Shown: positions 1 to 5,500, numbered from the stretch's first letter. The stretch: 9,258 bases of DNA from Lachnospiraceae bacterium (GCA_017626435.1 JAGAIR010000032.1:1-9258), one strand, 5' to 3'. The notes: generated by a model from the sequence alone, not told the origin. Program-made: numbers and translations.

Positions 1-345
1 AAAGAGTATGGGTATTCTGAATATGATGCAAGATTTGGCGCAGCACGGACTGCTTATAGATTTCTTGAAGACAATGAGTTATTTCCTACAATTAAAGATG
101 AGATAGATAATCCCAACTACAATGATTCTATCGGACAGTTGGAAACATTATCGCGAAGAGGTTATTTCTCGTTGCCTACTTATAAGTATAAGGAAAACCA
201 TGATGAGGATGGCAATCCGATCTGGGCTTGTCAGTGCAAAATAAAAGAAGTTGATATTGTAACCAATGGAAGATCTTCGTCTAAGAAAGATGCGAAGAAG
301 CAAGCGGCATTTGATATGCTGACTCATGTTTTAGGGGAGGAATAA
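1..345 (+). CDS. dsRNA-binding-domain protein, RNase III-like C-terminal part (5' end outside window)
   Basis: The frame is open from base 1, so the gene begins upstream; 114 residues are visible. The last ~75 residues match the double-stranded RNA-binding fold. They run IGQLETLSRRGYFSLPTY at the start, then a beta-sheet region (PIWACQCKI), then NGRSSSKKDAKKQAAFDML, the usual 'G.S.K.AK..AA...L' end that contacts the RNA backbone. The part before it (RFGAARTAYRFLEDN) would sit at the end of an RNase III catalytic domain or of an unrelated helical linker; the catalytic signature is not in the window. RNase III cuts dsRNA and carries this domain at its C-terminus, so a diverged or accessory RNase III is the best guess, but a stand-alone dsRBD protein is possible. 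The next gene starts 3 bases after the stop and its RBS lies inside this gene, so they are cotranscribed. Confidence 0.7.
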   Translation, partial: KEYGYSEYDARFGAARTAYRFLEDNELFPTIKDEIDNPNYNDSIGQLETLSRRGYFSLPTYKYKENHDEDGNPIWACQCKIKEVDIVTNGRSSSKKDAKKQAAFDMLTHVLGEE

Positions 346-348
346 GCC

Positions 349-525
349 ATGGCGAAATATGCATTCAATTATGATTCCGGTGAATATGAGTATATAGAAA
401 GAGACGGCTTTAGTATTGATCGTGGTGAATACGTCTATAACTGGGATGACAGCGAGTATCGTCGCGAGGAAGAAGAGGAAGAGGAACGTCGGCGAGAAGA
501 ACGAAGAATGTGGGGGGACGATTGA
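349..525 (+). CDS. 58-aa acidic/charged hypothetical protein
   Basis: ATG at 349 is preceded by GGGGAGG at 334-340, a very good RBS with about 8 bases of spacing. The stop codon TGA (523-525) overlaps the ATG of the next gene, so translation is probably coupled. The N-terminal half is rich in Tyr, Asp and Gly (YDSGEYEYIERDGFSID). The C-terminal half is a run of Glu and Arg (about residues 39-54), likely a charged single helix. I do not recognise the family. The RBS, the tight packing between two recognisable genes and the absence of gaps make it a real gene despite its small size. Its role is unknown; a charged partner or regulator of the neighbouring RNA-binding protein is only a guess. Confidence 0.65.
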   Translation: MAKYAFNYDSGEYEYIERDGFSIDRGEYVYNWDDSEYRREEEEEEERRREERRMWGDD

Positions 526-1019
526 TGATGAGCAAAGATATGACTGTTCCTTGCGAAGATGGACTCATTAATCTTCGTGTCGGAGCGATTATCATGAAGA
601 ATGGCAAAATATTGATGGTAGGTAATGATCGCGCCCCTTATCTATATTCCGTCGGTGGACGCATCAAGTTTGGAGAGACTTCTGAAGAAGCAGTTGTACG
701 AGAAGTGTTTGAGGAAACCGGTGTAAAGATGGAGGTTGATCGATTAGGTTTTATCCATGAGAATTATTTTTATGGTGGTGCCGAATCAAATCTCGGTAAA
801 CTTATATATGAGGTTTCGTATTTCTATTATATGAAGGTGCCTGAGAATTTTGAACCTGTCTGCATGAGTATGACCGAAGATGATCATGAGGAATTCCTTC
901 GTTGGATAGATGTTAGTGATCCAATAAAGTTTTACCCTGAGTTCTTTAGGACCGAGCTACTACATCCAGAACAAGGAGTAAAACATTTTGTGAAGGATGA
1001 GAGAGCTAAGGAAGATTAA
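525..1019 (+). CDS. Nudix hydrolase (NUDIX domain protein)
   Basis: Nudix enzymes cleave nucleoside diphosphates linked to another group, using Mg2+. The complete Nudix box is present at residues 45-67 and fits GX5EX7REUXEEXGU: G45, E51, R59-E60-V61, E63-E64 and G66-V67, so the catalytic glutamates are intact. The core is preceded by a strand with GAIIMKNGKILMV and followed by the family's central strands (GKLIYEVSYFYYM). The length of 164 aa is normal for a single-domain Nudix protein. I place the start at ATG 525 (a second ATG follows at 528): it overlaps the previous stop and has GGGGGGA at 512-518 as RBS. A longer reading from GTG 510 is possible but has no better RBS. The substrate cannot be told from sequence. 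It is the last gene of a three-gene run that includes a dsRNA-binding protein, so a nucleotide or RNA-end role is plausible but unproven. Confidence 0.9.
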   Translation: MMSKDMTVPCEDGLINLRVGAIIMKNGKILMVGNDRAPYLYSVGGRIKFGETSEEAVVREVFEETGVKMEVDRLGFIHENYFYGGAESNLGKLIYEVSYFYYMKVPENFEPVCMSMTEDDHEEFLRWIDVSDPIKFYPEFFRTELLHPEQGVKHFVKDERAKED

Positions 1020-1096
1020 CTTCCAGTAAAACTATCCAACAACTAAGGAGTAGGAGCAGAAAACGGAGTGAAAAAAGAATAAGAAAATGCAGTAAA

Positions 1097-1129
1097 TTCC
1101 AGGTGTTTGGTTGCACCTGGAAATTTTTT
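1097..1129 (+). terminator. Rho-independent terminator after the Nudix gene
   Basis: CCAGGTG at 1099-1105 pairs with CACCTGG at 1114-1120, extended by TT/AA. The loop is 8 bases and a run of six T follows at 1124-1129. It closes the upstream operon and isolates it from the Rrf2 cluster. Confidence 0.85.
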
Positions 1130-1140
1130 GAAAAAAATTA

Positions 1141-1163
1141 GATGTAACCGTTGACATTACATC
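1141..1163. promoter_or_regulatory. Operator copy 1 (inverted repeat) at the SnoaL-like gene promoter
   Basis: GATGTAA at 1141-1147 and TTACATC at 1157-1163 are perfect 7-base arms around 9 bases. The repeat contains the -35 box (1151-1156), so a bound protein would block RNA polymerase. Its 9-base left half GATGTAACC and the five central bases GTTGA recur almost unchanged in copy 3, before the Rrf2 gene. Inference: binding site of the Rrf2 regulator at 2092. Confidence 0.7.
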
Positions 1164-1179
1164 TAAAGGGCGCTATAGT
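1151..1179 (+). promoter_or_regulatory. Sigma-A type promoter of the SnoaL-like gene
   Basis: -35 TTGACA (1151-1156, perfect consensus) and -10 TATAGT (1174-1179) are separated by 17 bases. Transcription would start near 1186, giving a ~65-base leader. The -35 box lies inside operator copy 1. Confidence 0.75.
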
Positions 1180-1189
1180 ATGAACATCA

Positions 1190-1212
1190 GATGAAACCAC
1201 GATGGTTACATC
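1190..1212. promoter_or_regulatory. Operator copy 2 (inverted repeat) just downstream of the transcription start
   Basis: GATGAAACC at 1190-1198 and GGTTACATC at 1204-1212 form an inverted repeat with one mismatch per arm around 5 bases. It has the same 9-5-9 layout as copies 1 and 3. Its place just past the predicted start site fits a roadblock or cooperative repression site; in RNA it could also form a hairpin. Confidence 0.65.
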
Positions 1213-1250
1213 AAAAATACAATACTTACAGAATTTAGGAGGATACGACC

Positions 1251-2024
1251 ATGACAAACAAAGAAAAAGCATTGGCACTCATCAACACTTTCGCAACAGG
1301 CGATACCGTAGCAGCTAAGGATCTTCTGGCGGATGGTTACATCCAGCACAATCTGGCATATGGAACAGGAGCAGAGGCTTTCATAGGCAGTGTAGCATAT
1401 CTGGCATCCGCACCGGTGAAGACCACAGTAAATAACATCCGTGCGTTTGAGGACGGAGACAAGGTGTTCCTTCAGACGGTTTACAATTTTGCAGGCGCAG
1501 GCGAGCAGGTGGCGTTCGACATTTTCCGTTTTGATGCAGACGGAAAGATTGCTGAGCACTGGGATAATCTGGCTACAAAGGCAGAGCCTAATCCTTCCGG
1601 ACATACTCAGATTGACGGTTATGACAGCCTTGAGAATCTTGACAAGACGGAAGAGAACCGCGAGATCATCAAGAACTTCCTTGCGGATGTAATGCAGGGC
1701 AAGCATCCGGAGAAGACACCTGATTATTTTGATGGAGATACATATACCCAGCATAACACCGGTATCGCTGACGGTCTGTCCGGACTTGGTGCAGCACTTG
1801 AGGCTCTTGGCAAGCAGGGCATCGCTATGATCTATGATACGGTTCATCAGGTTCTGGCACAGGGTAATTATGTGCTGGCAGTTTCTGAGGGAACTTTCGG
1901 CGGAGCGCCTACATCCTACTATGATCTGTGGAGAATTGAGAACGGCAAGATTGCGGAGCACTGGGATGTAATGGAGACTATCGCAGCTGAGGATACATGG
2001 CAGAATCAGAACGGTAAGTTTTGA
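1251..2024 (+). CDS. Tandem SnoaL-like (NTF2-like fold) protein
   Basis: The 257-aa protein contains two copies of a SnoaL-like NTF2-fold domain. Copy 1 covers about residues 1-112 and copy 2 about 133-250. Internal repeats make this clear: YIQHNLAYGTG (30-40) matches YTQHNTGIADG (165-175), and GKIAEHWDNLATKAE (98-112) matches GKIAEHWDVMETIAA (232-246). The YxQHN and ExHWD patterns are typical of small SnoaL-like proteins that bind polyketide-like or other small hydrophobic ligands; most bacterial members have no known reaction. There is no signal peptide, so it is cytoplasmic. ATG 1251 has AGGAGG at 1237-1242, 8 bases upstream. A consensus promoter and two operator copies precede it, and the Rrf2 regulator follows with a third copy, so it is probably a main target of that regulator. 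A detoxification or sensing role is inference. Confidence 0.85.
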   Translation: MTNKEKALALINTFATGDTVAAKDLLADGYIQHNLAYGTGAEAFIGSVAYLASAPVKTTVNNIRAFEDGDKVFLQTVYNFAGAGEQVAFDIFRFDADGKIAEHWDNLATKAEPNPSGHTQIDGYDSLENLDKTEENREIIKNFLADVMQGKHPEKTPDYFDGDTYTQHNTGIADGLSGLGAALEALGKQGIAMIYDTVHQVLAQGNYVLAVSEGTFGGAPTSYYDLWRIENGKIAEHWDVMETIAAEDTWQNQNGKF

Positions 2025-2025
2025 T

Positions 2026-2048
2026 AATGTAACCGTTGAAATTACAAC
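2026..2048. promoter_or_regulatory. Operator copy 3 (inverted repeat) in front of the Rrf2 gene
   Basis: AATGTAACC (2026-2034), GTTGA (2035-2039) and AATTACAAC (2040-2048) repeat copy 1 with a few substitutions in 23 bases; the inner arms TGTAA and TTACA are perfect. The -35 box of the Rrf2 promoter is inside it, which is the expected arrangement for autorepression. Confidence 0.7.
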
Positions 2049-2064
2049 TAAACAGTAGTATGAT
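2036..2064 (+). promoter_or_regulatory. Promoter of the Rrf2 regulator gene
   Basis: -35 TTGAAA (2036-2041) and -10 TATGAT (2059-2064) are separated by 17 bases. It overlaps operator copy 3 in the same register as promoter and operator copy 1 upstream of the SnoaL-like gene, so the two promoters should be controlled together. Confidence 0.65.
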
Positions 2065-2091
2065 GATGACAGAGATTTGGAGGTGGAAAAG

Positions 2092-2532
2092 ATGCAGATT
2101 TCAAGCAGATTTACGGTCGCTCTGCATATCTTCACTGCTGTGGATGTCTTCAAGGATGACTATAAGGTGACCAGTGATTTTCTTGCCGGGAGTATAGGCA
2201 CCAATCCTGTCATCATCAGAAAACTACTGACACAGCTGAAGAACGCGGGACTGATCACAGTAGCCAGGGGAACCGGCGGTATAGAACTGACAAAAGAATT
2301 ATCAGAGATATCCTTCTATGATGTATATCAGGCAATCGAGCCTTTAGAGGGCGGTGATCTGTTCCGATTCCATGAAGCACCGAACCCGCAGTGCCCGGTC
2401 GGCAGAAATATCCATGCTTTGCTGGATGGCAAGCTGCAGAATATTCAGGAAGCGATGGAAAGCGAGATGAAAAAGTACACGCTTCAGGATCTGCGGGAGG
2501 GTATGCAGGAACTTCTTGCTGAAGAAGTGTAG
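2092..2532 (+). CDS. Rrf2 family transcriptional regulator, YwnA-like, single cysteine
   Basis: This 146-aa protein has the Rrf2 winged-helix layout: an N-terminal helix (MQISSRFTVALHIF), a recognition-helix region with TNPVIIRKLLTQLKNAGLI (37-55), a wing (VARGTGGIEL, 57-66) and a dimerisation helix (about 105-130). Iron-sulfur Rrf2 proteins such as IscR and NsrR carry three Cys in the middle loop; here only Cys101 remains, in PNPQCPVG. That is the pattern of the YwnA/HypR-type branch, in which thiol chemistry rather than a cluster is thought to sense stress. ATG 2092 is chosen over an upstream TTG because GGAGGTG ends about 6 bases before it. Three matching inverted repeats, two before the SnoaL-like gene and one here, are its likely operators, so it probably represses itself and its neighbour. 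The ligand or oxidant is unknown. Confidence 0.88.
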   Translation: MQISSRFTVALHIFTAVDVFKDDYKVTSDFLAGSIGTNPVIIRKLLTQLKNAGLITVARGTGGIELTKELSEISFYDVYQAIEPLEGGDLFRFHEAPNPQCPVGRNIHALLDGKLQNIQEAMESEMKKYTLQDLREGMQELLAEEV

Positions 2533-2537
2533 AGAGC

Positions 2538-2570
2538 ACGGCTCCATGGCTACAGCCTTGGAGCCGTTTT
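2538..2570 (+). terminator. Hairpin terminator after the Rrf2 gene
   Basis: ACGGCTCCA (2538-2546) pairs perfectly with TGGAGCCGT (2559-2567), with a 12-base loop. Only four T follow, so partial read-through into the DUF1349 gene is likely; no clear promoter is seen for that gene. Confidence 0.7.
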
Positions 2571-2589
2571 CAAAAAGGAGATTTTGGAG

Positions 2590-3177
2590 ATGTTTAAGTG
2601 GATCAATGAGGGAAAAATATGTGAATCTGATAACAGAATAGAGATATATGCTCCGGCACAGAGTGATTTCTTTTGTAATAATGGAGCGGTAAGTGAAGAA
2701 GGCATTACTCCGGATAACCTGTGTAATGCGCCCTTTTATTACACAGATGTGAATGGCGATTTCGTTATGACGGTCAGAGTGTCACACGATTTTAAGGATA
2801 CCTATGATTCTGCTTCTGTAATGGTTATGGTGGATATGAATACATGGGCGAAGGCGTGTTTTGAGAAGACTGATTTCGGAACCCATGCGGCAGTGAGCGT
2901 TGTCACCAAAAATGGAGAATCCGATGATGCCAATGGATGTAACATTGAGGGAAATAACGTATGGCTTAAGATCTGCCGTGTCGGTAATTCCTTCTCATTT
3001 CATTTTTCAGAAGATGGCAGGCAATTCTATATGATGCGTTTCTTTAATCTGCCGGCGGAGAATGCGGTTAAGGTAGGTCTTTTGGCACAGGCACCGCAGG
3101 GAGATGGTGGAAATCGTATTTACGAGGATCTATCCATCGCAAACAGAACGGTTAAGAATATCAGGTTTGGCGAGTGA
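2590..3177 (+). CDS. DUF1349 domain protein (concanavalin A-like lectin/glucanase fold)
   Basis: 195 aa, cytoplasmic, with no signal peptide. The DUF1349 pattern is visible: an N-terminal W..E segment; GDFVMTVRVS (56-65); the family's best-conserved stretch YDSASVMVMVD with NTWAKACFE (72-92); WLKICRVGNSFSF (125-137); and VKVGLLAQAP (161-170). Family members are beta-sandwich proteins of about 200 aa with no established reaction; carbohydrate binding has been suggested from the fold only. ATG 2590 is preferred to TTG 2584 because AAGGAG (2575-2580) is properly spaced only for the ATG. It lies after the Rrf2 terminator, 27 bases before the flavin/ferredoxin gene, so the next three genes probably share a transcript. 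Its role in the cluster is unknown. Confidence 0.8.
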   Translation: MFKWINEGKICESDNRIEIYAPAQSDFFCNNGAVSEEGITPDNLCNAPFYYTDVNGDFVMTVRVSHDFKDTYDSASVMVMVDMNTWAKACFEKTDFGTHAAVSVVTKNGESDDANGCNIEGNNVWLKICRVGNSFSFHFSEDGRQFYMMRFFNLPAENAVKVGLLAQAPQGDGGNRIYEDLSIANRTVKNIRFGE

Positions 3178-3204
3178 TCTTTATTAACCGTGTGAGGAAG
3201 AGAT

Positions 3205-3825
3205 ATGTTGGCTGTCGAATATTTAAAATATATCGTTAATGAGATTCATACGACCATTGTGGCTACGGTGGATGATGATGGACTGCCTGTTACAGCGGCA
3301 ATCGACATGATGGATGCGGATGAAAGCGGTCTTTATTTCCTTACGGCAAAAGGAAAGGGCTTTTATGACAGGCTGAAGAAGAGAGAATACCTGGCACTGA
3401 CGGCACTGAAGGGTGAAGATACCATGTCAAGTGTTGCCGTATCCATCAGGGGCAAAGTGTGTGAACTTGGCTGTGATAAGATTCCTGAGCTCTTTGAAAA
3501 GAATCCGTATATGCATAAGATTTATCCCGCCGAAGAATCCATGAAAGCCTTGACGGTATTTCAGATTTACGAGGGAACCGGTGAATGGTTTGACCTGTCA
3601 AAGAAGCCTATAGAAAGAGATTCTTTTACATTTGGCGGAGTGGAGAAAAAAGAAGAAGGATACTTTATAACAGATGCTTGTATAGGCTGCGGAAGCTGTG
3701 TGTCAGTCTGTCCGCAAAGCTGCATCATCACAGAAGGTATCCCTTACGTGATAGAGCAGGAACACTGCCTGCATTGTGGGAACTGTATGACGGCCTGCCC
3801 GGTCGGTGCGGTGGCTAGGAGATGA
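3205..3825 (+). CDS. Pyridoxamine 5'-phosphate oxidase-like (FMN split barrel) protein fused to a 2[4Fe-4S] ferredoxin domain
   Basis: Residues 1-~135 look like the FMN-binding split barrel of the PNPOx-like superfamily: TTIVATVDDDGLPVTAAI near the start, LYFLTAKGKGFYDRLKK, then VAVSIRGKV. Residues ~150-206 form a two-cluster ferredoxin: C159-C162-C165-C169-P and C188-C191-C194-C198-P, each CX2CX2CX3CP, binding two [4Fe-4S] clusters. All eight ligands are present. The fusion suggests electron flow between flavin and iron-sulfur clusters within one soluble chain, typical of anaerobes; the substrate is unknown. Start ATG 3205 has GAGGAAGAG upstream. The stop TGA (3823-3825) lies just before the next start at 3831, and that gene's RBS is inside this gene, so the two are translationally linked. 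Confidence 0.87.
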   Translation: MLAVEYLKYIVNEIHTTIVATVDDDGLPVTAAIDMMDADESGLYFLTAKGKGFYDRLKKREYLALTALKGEDTMSSVAVSIRGKVCELGCDKIPELFEKNPYMHKIYPAEESMKALTVFQIYEGTGEWFDLSKKPIERDSFTFGGVEKKEEGYFITDACIGCGSCVSVCPQSCIITEGIPYVIEQEHCLHCGNCMTACPVGAVARR

Positions 3826-3830
3826 TCGAT

Positions 3831-4925
3831 ATGAAGAAAAATATAGCACAGGAAGAACGCCTTGATTACCTTATTGAAGAGTTTAAGGCGGATTCCGATG
3901 AATATAAAGATTTAAAAACACCAGCCGATACCGAAGGGAAGAGACGGGTACTCAGGTCGCTTATGAATATCCGTATGCCTCGCAGCATGTCGGAGGATGT
4001 GCTTAAGGTACAGGATGAATATCTTAAGGAGCGTATCAGCGAAAACGGGATCGTGACGCTCGCAGATATTCCGGTCACAAAAGATAATCTGTCAATCTGG
4101 CAGGGGGATATCACAAGGCTTAAAGTGGATGCTATCGTGAATGCCGCCAACTCGCAGATGCTTGGCTGTTTTGTGCCGATGCACACCTGCATAGATAACT
4201 GCATTCACACTTTTGCCGGTGTCCAGCTAAGAGCGGAATGCAACAGACAGATGAATCAGCTCAGGATAAAATACGGCAGGAATTATGAGCAGCCCACAGC
4301 GGTTCCGATGCTGACAGACGGGTTCAATCTTCCTGCAAAGAAGGTCGTGCATATCGTGGGCCCTATAGTGAGCTTCTCGCTTACGCCAGCGTTGGAAAAG
4401 GATCTGGCGGATTGTTATACGAATACGCTGGAAATGTGTGCAGAGAATGATCTGAAGAGCGTAGCTTTCTGCTGTATCTCCACGGGGGTATTTCATTTCC
4501 CGAATAAAAGGGCTGCGGAGATTGCGGTTAAGACCGTGACGGACTGGATGACGGAACATCCGGGCAAGATGGAAAGGGTGATATTCAATGTTTTTCAAGG
4601 AGGACTTATGTACGAAAAACTTGATAAGCTCCGCGCAGAAGTAAAGCGCTGGGAGCAGAAAATTGAAGATGATAAGGCAAAGCTTAGGATTGCTCAGGAG
4701 AAGCTTGAAAAAGCTGAGAATGAACAGATCCTGGCCGATGTCGGTGCACTGAAGCTGAAGCCCGAACAGCTGGCTGAGTTCTTAAAGCTCGCTACCAGCG
4801 GGAAGCTTGGTGCGGCAGGCAGTGGGAATGCTTTTGTCGAAAAATCCGACAGAAGTGCTTATGCCACTGATGATGAAACTGAAAACGAAGACGAAACGGA
4901 GGATTTCGAAGATGAAGAGAATTAA
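3831..4925 (+). CDS. Zinc-type macrodomain (ADP-ribosyl hydrolase family) fused in frame to DUF4315 mobile-element protein
   Basis: Residues 1-259 are a zinc-dependent macrodomain. An N-terminal helical part is followed by the ADP-ribose-binding strand QGDITRLKVDAIVNAAN (91-107) and then GCFVPMHTCIDNCIH (112-126), whose Cys113, His118 and Cys120 are the expected Zn ligands. CISTGVFHFPNKRAAEIAV (215-233) is the second binding loop. Relatives remove ADP-ribose from proteins, often near sirtuin/lipoylation genes; no such partner is visible here. The family's ending is cut at VIFNVF, and the frame then reads QGGL, which is translated Shine-Dalgarno sequence, into DUF4315 (260-364): a coiled coil, then an acidic tail. 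ATG 3831 is chosen over 3822 because AGGAG (3817-3821) is 9 bases from it but touches 3822. The fusion point marks a recombination boundary. Whether the fused protein folds as one unit is unknown. Confidence 0.85.
   Translation: MKKNIAQEERLDYLIEEFKADSDEYKDLKTPADTEGKRRVLRSLMNIRMPRSMSEDVLKVQDEYLKERISENGIVTLADIPVTKDNLSIWQGDITRLKVDAIVNAANSQMLGCFVPMHTCIDNCIHTFAGVQLRAECNRQMNQLRIKYGRNYEQPTAVPMLTDGFNLPAKKVVHIVGPIVSFSLTPALEKDLADCYTNTLEMCAENDLKSVAFCCISTGVFHFPNKRAAEIAVKTVTDWMTEHPGKMERVIFNVFQGGLMYEKLDKLRAEVKRWEQKIEDDKAKLRIAQEKLEKAENEQILADVGALKLKPEQLAEFLKLATSGKLGAAGSGNAFVEKSDRSAYATDDETENEDETEDFEDEEN
4597..4603 (+). promoter_or_regulatory. Internal Shine-Dalgarno sequence for DUF4315
   Basis: AAGGAGG sits 4 bases before the in-frame ATG at 4608, inside the longer macrodomain reading frame. 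It is a full-strength RBS and marks the native start of the DUF4315 gene. Confidence 0.8.
4608..4925 (+). CDS. DUF4315 family protein from an internal start (nested in the macrodomain fusion)
   Basis: DUF4315 proteins are short coiled-coil proteins found in Tn1549/CTn-type conjugative elements, normally just before a DUF4366 gene; their function is unknown. Here MYEKLDKLRAEVKRWEQKI begins a heptad-patterned helix (about residues 1-45 of this product). It is followed by LADVGALKLKPEQLAEFLKL, the conserved end of the family, and a Glu/Asp-rich tail. The 105-aa length fits the family. The strong internal RBS (4597-4603) suggests it is also made as a separate protein, in addition to the macrodomain fusion. 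Its stop overlaps the start of the DUF4366-like gene at 4912, the usual coupled arrangement, so this piece of backbone is in its native order. Confidence 0.75.
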   Translation: MYEKLDKLRAEVKRWEQKIEDDKAKLRIAQEKLEKAENEQILADVGALKLKPEQLAEFLKLATSGKLGAAGSGNAFVEKSDRSAYATDDETENEDETEDFEDEEN

Positions 4926-5091
4926 AAACAAAATACAGATCAGATTGATCTCAGCTGCAGCGATCGTTGCAGCTTTTTTATTTGGGACGACTCCCATCAT
5001 GGCACATGCCGGTGGATATGAATGCACCTGTGAGCACAAGTGCACAGAGGATTGCATCAATCCCGACTGTGAACTCTGCAAGATCGACTAG
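4912..5091 (+). pseudogene. DUF4366/CD1107-like secreted element protein, truncated to 59 aa
   Basis: MKRIKNK followed by a hydrophobic stretch (RLISAAAIVAAFLFGTTPIM) and AHA|GG is a Sec signal peptide, with cleavage probably near residue 33. The mature part is a Cys-rich segment (Cys38, 40, 44, 48, 53 and 56; ECTCEHKCTEDCINPDCELC) like the start of some DUF4366 proteins of conjugative elements. Those are normally about 200 aa or more and continue into a long extracellular domain; here a stop comes right after CKID. GGAGG (4898-4902) lies 9 bases before ATG 4912, and the start overlaps the DUF4315 gene, as in intact elements. I read it as a gene cut by a deletion or insertion near 5090. The remaining peptide could still be secreted as a six-cysteine miniprotein. 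Confidence 0.65.
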
Positions 5092-5210
5092 GACAATAAT
5101 GATACAATAATTATCGTGAGTTTGCGATTGTAAAAATGGCAGACAAGGAAAATATCAAGTGAATAATGTGGAATGATTTTGTTCCGATAATTAACGGGCG
5201 AAATCAGAAT

Positions 5211-5261
5211 AAAAAGGCATTCAAAACGGACGGAGAAGATGTTTGTTGTGAATGCCTTTTT
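5211..5261. terminator. Bidirectional-type hairpin with A-tract and T-tract
   Basis: AAAAAGGCATTCA (5211-5223) and TGAATGCCTTTTT (5249-5261) are perfect 13-base complements around a 25-base loop. The T-tract on either strand would allow termination in both directions. Confidence 0.6.
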
Positions 5262-5279
5262 GCGTGGATGGAAATGGTA

Positions 5280-5391
5280 CTTCCTTCCTTTCCCTTTCTT
5301 CTCTTCCTCTTCCTAGAGAAAAAAAGAGAAAGAGAAAAGCAGAAAAGAAAGAACCAAAGAAAAGAATAAAAGAAAAAGATAAAAAAAGAGA
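5280..5391. repeat. Pyrimidine run switching to purine-rich run
   Basis: Bases 5280-5314 are 35 uninterrupted C/T; 5315-5339 are 25 uninterrupted A/G, and purine-rich sequence continues to about 5391. The two sides are partly complementary (CTCTT versus AAGAG-type words), so the stretch could fold back or form a triplex. Confidence 0.8.
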
Positions 5392-5434
5392 TATACCATC
5401 TCTATCTCATCATATCCTATCCATCCATCAATCT

Positions 5435-5451
5435 GCCTGCCGTAGGCAGGC
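5435..5451. repeat. Perfect 7-bp hairpin with 3-base loop
   Basis: GCCTGCC (5435-5441), loop GTA, GGCAGGC (5445-5451). There is no T-run after it, so it is not a standard terminator; it lies 50 bases before an element gene and may be a protein-binding or RNA-leader hairpin. Confidence 0.65.
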
Positions 5452-5500
5452 TTATTAGTTACCCGACAAAAATACGAGCCAAGAGGAAAGGAGTGGGTTC

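Larger units (their letters stand above)
5092..5500. other. 409-bp intergenic region with no convincing gene
   Basis: Open frames here have low-complexity Lys/Glu or Phe/Leu translations that follow from base composition. What is present: a 13-bp perfect inverted repeat (5211-5261), a pyrimidine-to-purine strand switch (5280-5391), a short perfect hairpin (5435-5451) and the RBS of the next gene (GGAAAGGAG at 5485-5493). It probably holds a deletion scar at its left end. Confidence 0.6.

Noticed and set aside
510..524. GTG 510 as start of the Nudix gene
   Set aside because: The ATG at 525 overlaps the previous stop and is better spaced from the G-rich RBS; the five extra residues overlap the upstream gene.
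1190..1212. Riboswitch in the SnoaL-like gene leader
   Set aside because: The leader of ~65 bases has only one small hairpin that matches the operator repeats at the DNA level; no known aptamer features or terminator before the RBS.
1206..2153. 315-codon open frame on the minus strand
   Set aside because: It is antisense to the SnoaL-like gene and the Rrf2 promoter, has a Cys/Ile-rich translation with no family pattern and no RBS, and crosses the operators; the + strand genes explain the sequence.
3866..4598. Two minus-strand open frames (112 and 123 codons)
   Set aside because: Antisense shadows of the macrodomain gene, which has clear catalytic-site motifs on the + strand.
5166..5458. Lys/Glu-rich and Phe/Leu-rich small open frames
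   Set aside because: They arise from the pyrimidine/purine tract; no RBS at the starts and low-complexity translation.
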